Assembly (NCBI GenBank): GCA_019454665.1
Contig: JACFNW010000059.1
Coordinates: forward strand, 1-9,112
DNA: 9,112 nucleotides
Direction of reading: 5' to 3'
Source of the DNA: Fimbriimonadaceae bacterium
GTDB lineage: Bacteria > Armatimonadota > Fimbriimonadia > Fimbriimonadales > Fimbriimonadaceae
A program made the translations under genes and the position numbers. The notes under the pieces are model-generated. The model ran no database searches and was not told the DNA's origin. It saw nothing but the letters and a program-made list of their open reading frames with translations. Shown piece after piece: positions 1 to 6,078 of the stretch; the first letter of the stretch is position 1, and each line of letters opens with the position of its first letter.

Positions 1-572
1 GATTTGCCCACGTTCGGCCGTCCGACGATGGCCACGCGGATGTCCTCTTCGGCGGCCTCGGGGTCCACTTTCGGCACACGCTCGGCGACAGCGTCCAGCA
101 CTTCGGCCACGCCGCGCCCGTGCAGGCTGGAAATGGGGAACACGTCGCCCAATCCCAGGGCGAAGAACTCGCCCATGAGCTGCTCGCGTTGCGGGTTGTC
201 GGTCTTGTTGACGACGACCAAGATGGGCTTCTTGACGCGGCGCAGGTGCTCGGCGAGGTCCCAATCGTCGGGGGTCACGCCGGCGGTGAGGTCGGCCATG
301 AACACGACCACGTCGGCTTCGGCGAGGGCGACCTCGGCTTGGACGCGGATTTGCTCCGTGAGCGGGTCGTCTTCCGAGAACAGGATGCCGCCGGTGTCCA
401 CGACGACGAAGTGCTTGCCGCCCCATTGGGCTTCGGCGTAAAGACGGTCCCGCGTGATGCCGGGGGAGTCCTCGACCACGGCCACGCGCCGACCGACGAC
501 GCGGTTGAACAGCGTGCTTTTGCCGACGTTGGGTCGGCCCACGATCACGACAACGGGCAGGCGGGCCTTCAT
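1..572 (-). CDS. der: Ribosome-assembly GTPase Der (EngA), N-terminal part, cut by window edge
   Basis: Der is a GTPase with two tandem G domains and a KH-like C-terminal domain that assists 50S subunit maturation in the cytoplasm. The 190 complete codons visible hold the whole first G domain: P-loop GRPNVGKS (residues 12-19), the G2 region PGITRD (38-42), DTGG (59-62), NKTD (122-125) and ISSLHGRG (147-154). After an acidic linker (about 168-177) the second G domain begins with IRVAIVGRPNVGK and is cut at its P-loop. Two P-loops in one chain separate Der from Era and other single-domain GTPases. The ATG at 572 is chosen because it puts the P-loop at the usual distance from the N terminus. No clear Shine-Dalgarno precedes it, but GGTACCTT lies 11 nt upstream. 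It is the last gene in a same-strand run, 44 bp after the prepilin gene. The family call is very secure; operon membership is inferred. Confidence 0.97.
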   Translation of the reverse strand, partial: MKARLPVVVIVGRPNVGKSTLFNRVVGRRVAVVEDSPGITRDRLYAEAQWGGKHFVVVDTGGILFSEDDPLTEQIRVQAEVALAEADVVVFMADLTAGVTPDDWDLAEHLRRVKKPILVVVNKTDNPQREQLMGEFFALGLGDVFPISSLHGRGVAEVLDAVAERVPKVDPEAAEEDIRVAIVGRPNVGK

Positions 573-583
573 CGGTGGGGATC

Positions 584-591
584 AAGGTACC
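584..591 (-). promoter_or_regulatory. Possible -10-like motif upstream of der (GGTACCTT)
   Basis: GGTACCTT ends 11 nt before the der start, inside the 44-bp gap after the prepilin gene. Similar GGTAnCAT motifs stand before two other genes in this window. It could give der its own promoter, but there is no recognisable -35 and the core GGTACC is a palindrome that can occur by chance. Confidence 0.2.
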
Positions 592-616
592 CCACCGGCG
601 TGCAGAGCCTTCGGGA

Positions 617-1387
617 TCAGCGCATGCGCCAGACCACGCTGCGCCCATTCGCGATCTCGTTGGCGCTCATGGAATCCGCATGCCCGTCGGCGAACAAGAC
701 CGGAGTGCGCCCATTGCCCTTGCGGTCGGCGCCATAGCGCGCGAAGATGGGCCGCAACAACTCGGCGGGCAGCGCCGGCAGCTCGGCCACCAGGTCGCGG
801 TCGGCGACCAAAGGCGGGTTGGTCTTGGGGTCGCCCGCTTCAGGGATGCCCGTGTACGGGCTGAACTCGTAGCCGCGGTAGCGGTTGTCCGCCGAACCGT
901 TGGCCGTCACGGCCAGCAGACCGACCTTCGCCCGCTCGTCCACGCCGCTCCAATCGAGCGCCTCGGTGAACGCCAGGCAGGGCGACTCGGAGTCCGCCGA
1001 CGATTCGCAGCCGTTGGGCGCCAAGGCCGTGGCCAGATTCATGCCGATGCTTTGCTCGCCGCGCGCGGCCCACGTGGCGGCGAACTTGCCGTTCGATCCC
1101 GGTGCGACGAACACGCCCTCGTCCTTGGCGTAGGGCTTGAGCAGCGTGGACCACAGGCGTTCGGGCGCGCTTTCGGGGAGGCCGTAGTTGGTCGAGGGCA
1201 ACGCGCGATCGTCGTGATCGTTCGAGTAGATCAGCAGGGCGCGGCCCAACTGCATCATGTTGGAACTCGCGTTCGTGGCGTGCGAGGTCGCCATCGCGCC
1301 CGCGTACGCCGAGTAGATGATCCCGGCCAACACGGTGATGATCGCGATGACGAGCAACAACTCGATGACGGTGAACGCGCGCTTCAT
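617..1387 (-). CDS. Prepilin-type N-terminal cleavage/methylation protein (type II/IV pseudopilin-like)
   Basis: This 256-residue protein starts with a class III signal: MKRA, then FTVIE and a hydrophobic helix to about residue 24, with Glu at +5 of the mature form. Prepilin peptidase would cleave before Phe5. The residue before the cut is Ala instead of the usual Gly, which is tolerated but less common. After the helix comes a segment reading IYSNDHDDRALPS (53-65), typical of the large prepilin families of Planctomycetes and Armatimonadota. Near the C terminus is FADGHAD (232-238), like the FADGH signature of those families. Cys127 and Cys137 could form a disulfide. The ATG overlaps the stop of the zinc-ribbon gene (ATGA), so translation is probably coupled. 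An upstream in-frame extension exists but runs antiparallel through that neighbour in another frame and is rejected. No other pilus genes are in view, so its role (pilus, secretion pseudopilin or surface protein) stays open. Confidence 0.9.
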   Translation of the reverse strand: MKRAFTVIELLLVIAIITVLAGIIYSAYAGAMATSHATNASSNMMQLGRALLIYSNDHDDRALPSTNYGLPESAPERLWSTLLKPYAKDEGVFVAPGSNGKFAATWAARGEQSIGMNLATALAPNGCESSADSESPCLAFTEALDWSGVDERAKVGLLAVTANGSADNRYRGYEFSPYTGIPEAGDPKTNPPLVADRDLVAELPALPAELLRPIFARYGADRKGNGRTPVLFADGHADSMSANEIANGRSVVWRMR

Positions 1388-2100
1388 TCGTCGCCCTCCA
1401 TCTCGCGCTTGAGGCGCTTGCCGTGGTCGCCCAGCACCGATTCGCCGTAGTTCGAGACGTCCGCTTTCAGCCGCTGCATGGGCTGGTCGGCCTTGGCGTC
1501 GCGCCGCAGGTAGAGCGTCTCCGAGTTGCCGACGGTGGCGATCAGGGCGTCCGGACCCGACCAACTGAGCAGCACCGAGGCCGTGTCCGGATAGACCTGC
1601 GTGCCGGGCGGATCGAAGGTCAGCGCTTCGAGCACGAGGTTCTGCGCCTCGACGCGATAGGTGCCGCTCGCCTTGGTGGCTTCGAGTTCGCCCCGGATGT
1701 CGATCGCGACTTTGCCGTCGTCCTCGAATCGGAACGTCATCGTGCGCGTGGATTCCCGAGCGAACTCGGACCGGCCATCGGCGGGGATCACGCTTTGTAC
1801 GACCGTCCAAGTGCCGCGAAGGTTGCCCGGCTGCGGACCTTGGATCAGTTCGCGAATGGGCTGAAAGTTGTTCGACCACACCTTGTTGGCCACGGCGACA
1901 TAGCCCAAACAAGCGAGAAACACCAGCGAGAGGAAGCCCGTCGAACCGCCCGGCTCCCGGTACTTGCGGTGCTTCTTCTTTTTCTTGGGCTGCGCCTTGA
2001 GGAACGCGCCCACAGGCACAAAGCCGCAATCCGAGCAGAACTCGCCGCCCGACCACGCCTTGCCGCATTTGGGACACTTCTCAAGGTCCACGCTGGACAT
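1384..2100 (-). CDS. Zinc-ribbon membrane protein with lipocalin-like extracytoplasmic domain
   Basis: A 238-residue protein of unknown function. Its N terminus carries two CxxC knuckles (Cys9, Cys12, Cys22, Cys25) that form a zinc ribbon. A very basic linker follows (residues 39-48, five lysines in a row), then one transmembrane helix at about 54-73. The positive residues before the helix place the zinc ribbon in the cytoplasm and the rest outside. The C-terminal part (about 95-200) begins LRGTWTVVQS and alternates beta strands, with FRFEDDGKVAI and SGTYRVEAQNLVL. This resembles lipocalin-like beta-barrel domains of the kind that start with 'GTW', but that is judged by eye only. The C-terminal tail is charged. 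It is translationally coupled to the prepilin gene (4-nt overlap), suggesting the two act at the same membrane. No Shine-Dalgarno is visible before the ATG, which is preceded directly by GTGTTAGA. Confidence 0.85.
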   Translation of the reverse strand: MSSVDLEKCPKCGKAWSGGEFCSDCGFVPVGAFLKAQPKKKKKHRKYREPGGSTGFLSLVFLACLGYVAVANKVWSNNFQPIRELIQGPQPGNLRGTWTVVQSVIPADGRSEFARESTRTMTFRFEDDGKVAIDIRGELEATKASGTYRVEAQNLVLEALTFDPPGTQVYPDTASVLLSWSGPDALIATVGNSETLYLRRDAKADQPMQRLKADVSNYGESVLGDHGKRLKREMEGDE

Positions 2101-2126
2101 TCTAACACGGGAGCGGTGCTAAGTGA

Positions 2127-2328
2127 GTTTGGTGGTGTTCGGTGAGGTTCGGTCGGGTTGGGCTTATGCCGGCAGGTGGTCGGCAGGTGGTCGGCAGGTG
2201 GCTGGGGCAAGTGGTCGGCAAGTGGTCGGCAAGTGGCTGGCAAGTGGCTGGCAGGTGGTCGGCCGCCTCAGCCCAACACGATCCGAACCAAACCGAACTC
2301 CACCGAACCAAACCGAACACCACCAAAC
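2127..2328. repeat. Composite repeat: inverted 10-bp repeat arms around an 11-bp tandem repeat
   Basis: This element fills the gene-free stretch 2101-2337. The left arm (2127-2166) is four 10-bp units of the form GTTYGGTNNN or close to it. The right arm (2268-2328), read on the minus strand, is six such units with one extra base. The outer 17 nt are perfectly complementary between arms (2127-2143 with 2312-2328, GTTTGGTGGTGTTCGGT), and so are the inner 8 nt (2157-2164 with 2270-2277). The right arm equals the left arm plus a 20-bp duplication (copies at 2283-2298 and 2303-2318). Between the arms are eight 11-bp units of consensus GGCARGTGGYY: three at 2171-2203 and five at 2206-2260, with a 2-bp insertion between the blocks. 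It lies after the stop of the secreted-protein gene and before the zinc-ribbon gene, both on the minus strand, and could serve as a terminator-like structure, a protein-binding array or a mobile repeat. Confidence 0.9.
2171..2260 (+). repeat. Eight-copy 11-bp tandem repeat (GGCARGTGGYY)
   Basis: Units begin at 2171, 2182, 2193, 2206, 2217, 2228, 2239 and 2250. Three variants occur: GGCAGGTGGTC, GGCAAGTGGTC and GGCAAGTGGCT, plus one hybrid (GGCAGGTGGCT). Differences are transitions at fixed positions, as expected from slippage or unequal exchange among copies. An 11-bp period is close to one turn of DNA, so each unit would present the same face. The period is not a multiple of three and no credible gene crosses it, so it is noncoding. 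Confidence 0.92.
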
Positions 2329-2337
2329 CCCAGCCCG

Positions 2338-3474
2338 TCACCGCCTCTCGATCGCCGCAAGCTTCGGAACGCCGCCCACCCGAGCGAATCGCGCCCGAAC
2401 CCGGGTCTGCAGGTTCATCCCGGTGAACCGGATCCAAACCCACTCGCCCGAAGCCGTCGGACCCGCGGGCACGGCGAACCACATCGCGTACGGGTCGCCC
2501 AAGCCGACCTCAAGCGCCGAAGACACGACGACCGCACCCGTGGCGTAGCCCGCCGCCGCGCGCGAATCGCCCCGCTGCAGCGCCTCGCAGAACGCCTCCG
2601 CCACCCGGTACTCCGTGGCCGCTTGCGACTGGCCCGTCAGCCGATAGGCCGAGCCGTTCCAAGCCCAATTCGAACTCCAAGAGAGCTTCTGGTCGCCGAA
2701 AAACGCGAACGTGTCGCCGCGTTTCCGAACCTTCTCGACGCGCAGCCCCGTGATCGCCGAACCGCTGCGCGTGAACGTGGTCGTCCCCGTCCCGCCGAAC
2801 GCCCGGGTCTGCACTTGCGACCAGCGCCCGCCGGACAGACGGTAGACGATGAAGCCCGGTTGGCTGCCGCCCTTCTGGGCGAAGCCGCCCACCAAGACCA
2901 GCCGATCCTGCATCGCCGCCGCTTGACCGTAGAACCAGCCCGTGTTGGGGTTGACCTCGGGCAACCATTGCGCCCGCGCCACCCTGCCCGAGCGCCAAAC
3001 CACGAAACTCGCCCGCGACGTCCGCGGGAACCGCCGCGCCTCCGGCCCGACCAGGTAGGTGGCGGTCACCGAGACGATCAGCGTGGGTGTCGAACCCTCG
3101 ACCTGCCAAACCTCGGTGGCGCGGATGTCTCGCGCGGGGTCGCCCGCGAGCGGCGGCATCGCCGAGCGCAAGAGCGACGTGATCGCCGCTCGGAACTGCG
3201 GATTTCGCCCCGTCCACGAGGGGTAGCCCTGCACATAGTCCGCAATCGCTTCGCCCATGGGCTGCCAAGCCCGTCCCGCCAAGGCGGGCGTGTTGTACCG
3301 GTCGAATTGCAGCCGGTTCCACGACTCGGTCATCAGCGAGACCTGCCGCTGGTAGCGGGCCAGCGCTTCGACGCTTTGCCCGAGCGCGAGGGCTGAAGCA
3401 CCTAGAATCGCCCACCCGGTCGCCGCGCCCATCAGGAGCGTTCGCCATCGGCTCGGGCGGAAGGACGGATTCAC
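2338..3474 (-). CDS. Secreted protein of unknown function, coupled to the S9 peptidase gene
   Basis: I do not recognise this 378-residue protein. It has a signal peptide: a basic start (Arg6, Arg9, Arg11), a hydrophobic stretch at about 13-31, and a likely cut after Ala-Leu-Gly-Gln near residue 33. The GTG at 3474 is preferred over the ATG at 3432 because it supplies the positive N-region and overlaps the peptidase stop by GTGA, a classical coupling arrangement. The mature part begins with a helical region (35-107), followed by strand-rich sequence with many Gly, Trp and aromatic residues (120-282), for example VLVGGFAQKGG and WSSNWAWNGSAYRL. The final 90 residues start with a helix containing VAEAFCEALQRGDSRAA (291-307), which recalls the first helix of NTF2/SnoaL-like domains; this is only a resemblance. 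Being coupled to a secreted peptidase, it probably acts in the same compartment, perhaps as substrate binder or partner. The composite repeat lies 10 bp after its stop. Confidence 0.8.
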   Translation of the reverse strand: MNPSFRPSRWRTLLMGAATGWAILGASALALGQSVEALARYQRQVSLMTESWNRLQFDRYNTPALAGRAWQPMGEAIADYVQGYPSWTGRNPQFRAAITSLLRSAMPPLAGDPARDIRATEVWQVEGSTPTLIVSVTATYLVGPEARRFPRTSRASFVVWRSGRVARAQWLPEVNPNTGWFYGQAAAMQDRLVLVGGFAQKGGSQPGFIVYRLSGGRWSQVQTRAFGGTGTTTFTRSGSAITGLRVEKVRKRGDTFAFFGDQKLSWSSNWAWNGSAYRLTGQSQAATEYRVAEAFCEALQRGDSRAAAGYATGAVVVSSALEVGLGDPYAMWFAVPAGPTASGEWVWIRFTGMNLQTRVRARFARVGGVPKLAAIERR

Positions 3475-5603
3475 CGGGCGGCGCGCGTCTCCTTGCGGCG
3501 TTTGGTGTAGAGCGAAGCCAGCGTCGTGGCCTCGTTGCGGTGACCGGTGATCAAGCCGTCCACGAAGTACTCCCACATGCGGTTCGAATTGATCGCGGCG
3601 TGCCCGATGTCGGGGCCGGCCATCATGTCGAAGCTCTTGCCCGCCCGCTGGAGCGCCTGCGCCAGCTGGTAGGTGTTCGACGGGTGGACGTTGTTGTCGG
3701 CGGTTCCGTAGAACAGCATCAGCCGCCCCTTGAGGTTGCGGGCGTACTCCATCGCGTTGCCCGCCTTGTAGCCCTCGGGGTTGTTCTGCGGCGTATCCAT
3801 GTACCGCTCGGTGTAGATCGTGTCGTAGTTCTCCCACGTGGTGACGCTGGAACTCGCCACGCCCACGTGGAACACGTCGGGATGACGCAACAGGGCCATC
3901 ACGCTCGAGTAGCCGCCATAGCTGGTGCCGTAGATGCCCACGCGCGAACCATCCACGTAAGGCCGCTTCGCAAGCTCCTTGACACCGGCCGCCTGGTCGT
4001 CGATCTCGACCACGCCGAGCTTGCGGTAGAGCGCGTGTTTGAACTCGACGCCCCGCCCGCTGGTCCCGCGTCCATCGAACCACGCGACCAAGAAGCCCAT
4101 CTCGCAGATCGCGTTGGGCGTGGCGAACCGCTCCGTGGTTTGGCCGGACTCTGGCCCGCCGTAGACGCTCACGATGAGCGGATACCTCTTGGAGGGGTCG
4201 AAGTCCGAGGGCTTCATCAGCGTGCCGTAGCACTCCGTCACCCCGTCCGCCGCCGTGAACACGATGCGCTCGACGGGCTGCAGGTTCAGTTCCTTCCACT
4301 TCGTGGTGTCGCTGGTGGCCAGCGTGGCGACTTCCTTGCCGTTGCGGTCGAGCAACCGGGTCGTCGGAGGCGTGGCGAGCGATTCGGAGACGACCACGAC
4401 GTACGCGCCGTTCGGCGAGACCGTCGCCCGGTGCGAGAGCGTGGGGTCGGTCAACCGAACGTCGCCCTTGCCGTCGAGCCCGACACGGTGCAACTGCATC
4501 TTGTAGGGGTGGTCTCCGCTCCGGGCCGAGTACCAGAGTTCCTTGCGCTCGACGTCCACCCGCTCGACGCCGCCCACCTCGAACCGGTGCTCCGTCAGGG
4601 CGTTGATCAGCTTGCCGCCCAGATCGTACAGGTACAGGTTCTTGAAGCCGTTCCGCTCCGATTCCCAAATGAAGCGCTTGGCCTTGCCCTTCTCGGGTCC
4701 TTCCAGCCAAGTGATGCCGGGCGAGTTCTCGGTCCAGCCCGTGTCGCTGGTCTCGCGGATCACGACGCGCGATGTGCCGGTGGCGGGGTCGGCGGCGCAG
4801 AACTCCATGATGTTCTGCTTGCGATTGGTGCGGTTGTACAGCAGTTCGTCGCCATCGGGCGACCAGCGCACGGAGTAGATGTAGTGCCCCACGCCCTCGA
4901 ACGGCTCGCCGGGTGCGTGCGTGTCCAGCTTGCGGCTGGTCCTGGTGGCCACGTCGTAGATGTGGAGTTCCGCGACGGGGTTGTCGGTGCCCGCCTTGGG
5001 GTAGGGCTCGACGTCCAGCGTGTTCTGGATTCGGCTGACGTTCATCGCCAGGTAGTAGTCCTGAACCTTCGATTCATCGAACTTGTAATAAGCGATCTTG
5101 GAGCCATCGGGCGACCACCAGATCGCCTCGCGAACGCCCAATTCCTCGCCATAGACCCAACTCGCGATGCCGTACTTGGTGCGGTCCTTGGCATTGCCGT
5201 CGGTGGTGATGGCGATCTCGCCCGACCCGTCCGCATTGGCCAAGTAGAGGTTGCGGTCGCGGTGGAACGCCTTCTTCGCGTTGTCGGGGCTGAAGGCCGT
5301 GTCGAACTGCCGTCCGCGCTGGGGAGGTCGCCGCCCCGGCGTCTGCCGCTCGCTGGAGGGGGCGCTGGCTTCCGTGGCGGCTTGGGTCGCGGGGTCGTAG
5401 CTCCAACGCTTGCCGTCCTTGCTGTACGTGAACGCCTTGCCGTCTTCGTTCCACTGAACCTGCAGGTTGCCCCCGAACACGGCGCCGCCGATCTCGCGGC
5501 GCATCTTCTCGTAGCGATCGTAGCGTGGCATGGTGGGGAGACGGTCTTGGGCGGCGGCGAACGCCGACAAACCGAGGACGAGCAGGGCGGTGGTGGTTCG
5601 CAT
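3471..5603 (-). CDS. Secreted dipeptidyl peptidase IV-type serine peptidase (family S9B)
   Basis: A 710-residue exopeptidase-like enzyme that would remove dipeptides, typically X-Pro or X-Ala, from peptide N termini outside the cytoplasm. Residues 1-19 form a signal peptide ending AAAQ. A DPPIV-type beta-propeller follows (about 30-440); it contains WVYGEELG, whose Glu153-Glu154 match the double Glu that holds the substrate amino terminus in DPP4, and WWSPDGSKIAYY just after it. The alpha/beta hydrolase domain (about 445-690) has the nucleophile motif GTSYGGY with Ser561, Asp636 in GTADNNVH, His668 in IGHAAINSN, and Tyr481 in VYGGPES as the oxyanion-hole tyrosine. Position 560 is Thr where the family usually has Trp (GWSYGG). 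A Pro/Arg-rich insertion lies at about 80-100. Length fits the family. The ATG at 5603 is chosen because it starts the signal peptide; an upstream GTG (5645) would add 14 residues before it. It is the first gene of a two-gene unit. Confidence 0.95.
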   Translation of the reverse strand: MRTTTALLVLGLSAFAAAQDRLPTMPRYDRYEKMRREIGGAVFGGNLQVQWNEDGKAFTYSKDGKRWSYDPATQAATEASAPSSERQTPGRRPPQRGRQFDTAFSPDNAKKAFHRDRNLYLANADGSGEIAITTDGNAKDRTKYGIASWVYGEELGVREAIWWSPDGSKIAYYKFDESKVQDYYLAMNVSRIQNTLDVEPYPKAGTDNPVAELHIYDVATRTSRKLDTHAPGEPFEGVGHYIYSVRWSPDGDELLYNRTNRKQNIMEFCAADPATGTSRVVIRETSDTGWTENSPGITWLEGPEKGKAKRFIWESERNGFKNLYLYDLGGKLINALTEHRFEVGGVERVDVERKELWYSARSGDHPYKMQLHRVGLDGKGDVRLTDPTLSHRATVSPNGAYVVVVSESLATPPTTRLLDRNGKEVATLATSDTTKWKELNLQPVERIVFTAADGVTECYGTLMKPSDFDPSKRYPLIVSVYGGPESGQTTERFATPNAICEMGFLVAWFDGRGTSGRGVEFKHALYRKLGVVEIDDQAAGVKELAKRPYVDGSRVGIYGTSYGGYSSVMALLRHPDVFHVGVASSSVTTWENYDTIYTERYMDTPQNNPEGYKAGNAMEYARNLKGRLMLFYGTADNNVHPSNTYQLAQALQRAGKSFDMMAGPDIGHAAINSNRMWEYFVDGLITGHRNEATTLASLYTKRRKETRAAR

Positions 5604-5671
5604 CGCAGTGAGCTTCCATTGTGCCCGATGGAAGGAGTCCGACACCCCGGTGTGGAAAACCTTCTGTTGCC
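5604..5671. promoter_or_regulatory. Divergent intergenic region between S9 peptidase and small membrane protein
   Basis: These 68 bp separate two divergent start codons and must hold both promoters if each gene has its own. On the minus strand GGCACAAT (5625-5618) sits 14 nt before the peptidase start and is a possible -10-like element. A hyphenated palindrome, ACACC-CC-GGTGT, lies at 5642-5653 and might bind a regulator, but 5-bp arms are weak evidence. Neither start has a clear Shine-Dalgarno. Confidence 0.35.
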
Positions 5672-6010
5672 ATGCTCGAGTACTTCGATCAGACCACGCA
5701 AGCGGGTTTCTACCTGTTCACGTACGTGTTTGTCGCACTTTGCATGATGGTGATTGCTCAGAAGACGAACACACCCAACGGGTGGCTGGCCTGGATTCCG
5801 ATCGCCAACATCTACCTGATGACCCAGGTCGCCGATGTCGACTGGTGGTGGGTGTTGGTGTGTCTCATTCCCTGCGTGAACATCATCGGATTCGTTTATC
5901 TGTTCATGAAGATCAGTGCCGCTCGGGGCCGGCCCGAACTCATGGGGCTGCTCATGCTGGTGCCCTGCGTCAACTTCCTCTACCTGGCGTATCTTGCGTT
6001 CGCCGACTGA
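5672..6010 (+). CDS. Small integral membrane protein, DUF5684-like
   Basis: A 112-residue very hydrophobic protein with three or four membrane segments (about 12-29, 38-53, 57-78 and 90-109). The sequence has an internal pattern repeated three times, each with Pro, two residues, then Asn: WIPIANIYLM (41-50), LIPCVNIIGFVYLF (65-78) and LVPCVNFLYLAYL (96-108). This Pro-Asn helix pattern, with KTNTPNGWLAWIPI after the first helix, matches my memory of the DUF5684 family of uncharacterised small membrane proteins; the match is by eye. No catalytic residues are evident and the function is unknown. The ATG at 5672 is chosen because upstream in-frame starts would add a polar, Pro-rich extension that reads through the divergent promoter region. 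No strong ribosome binding site is visible. The next gene starts 68 bp downstream on the same strand and may be co-transcribed. Confidence 0.8.
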   Translation: MLEYFDQTTQAGFYLFTYVFVALCMMVIAQKTNTPNGWLAWIPIANIYLMTQVADVDWWWVLVCLIPCVNIIGFVYLFMKISAARGRPELMGLLMLVPCVNFLYLAYLAFAD

Positions 6011-6062
6011 ACAAGATCACCCAAGATTCACCCTGAAGGTCGCCTTCGAGAAGGGCCGCATA

Positions 6063-6070
6063 GGTACCAT
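6063..6070 (+). promoter_or_regulatory. Possible -10-like motif (GGTACCAT) before the propeller gene
   Basis: GGTACCAT ends 8 nt before the ATG at 6079. If it were a -10 element the transcript would be almost leaderless, consistent with the missing Shine-Dalgarno. No -35 box is recognisable. The motif resembles those before der and the dioxygenase gene. Confidence 0.25.
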
Positions 6071-6078
6071 CCGTGCCC

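Noticed and set aside
1388..2077. N-terminal extension of the prepilin protein by 230 codons
   Set aside because: It overlaps the zinc-ribbon gene in another frame; the class III signal starts exactly at the ATG at 1387, in an ATGA overlap.
2171..2260. CRISPR array
   Set aside because: Units are 11 bp and contiguous, with no spacers, and no cas genes are present.
2102..2482. Minus-strand frames through the repeat giving Thr/Pro/Cys/His-rich repeated peptides
   Set aside because: The 11-bp period is not a codon multiple, the frames overlap the secreted-protein gene, and the peptide pattern follows directly from the DNA repeat.
2158..3396. A 412-codon plus-strand open frame beginning in the repeat
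   Set aside because: It is antisense to the coupled secreted protein; the product is Arg/Pro-rich with no recognisable domain, and the start lies inside the tandem repeat.
5621..5671. Upstream start for the small membrane protein
   Set aside because: The extra 17 residues are polar and Pro-rich and run through the divergent promoter region; the hydrophobic protein starts naturally at 5672.
3540..5747. A 735-codon plus-strand open frame across the peptidase gene
   Set aside because: It is antisense to a peptidase with every catalytic motif intact, and its translation is a low-complexity Arg/Val/Gly-rich shadow typical of GC-rich DNA.
6035..6047. Hairpin GAAGG-TCG-CCTTC as terminator after the small membrane protein gene
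   Set aside because: Only five pairs and no T run follows; too weak to call.
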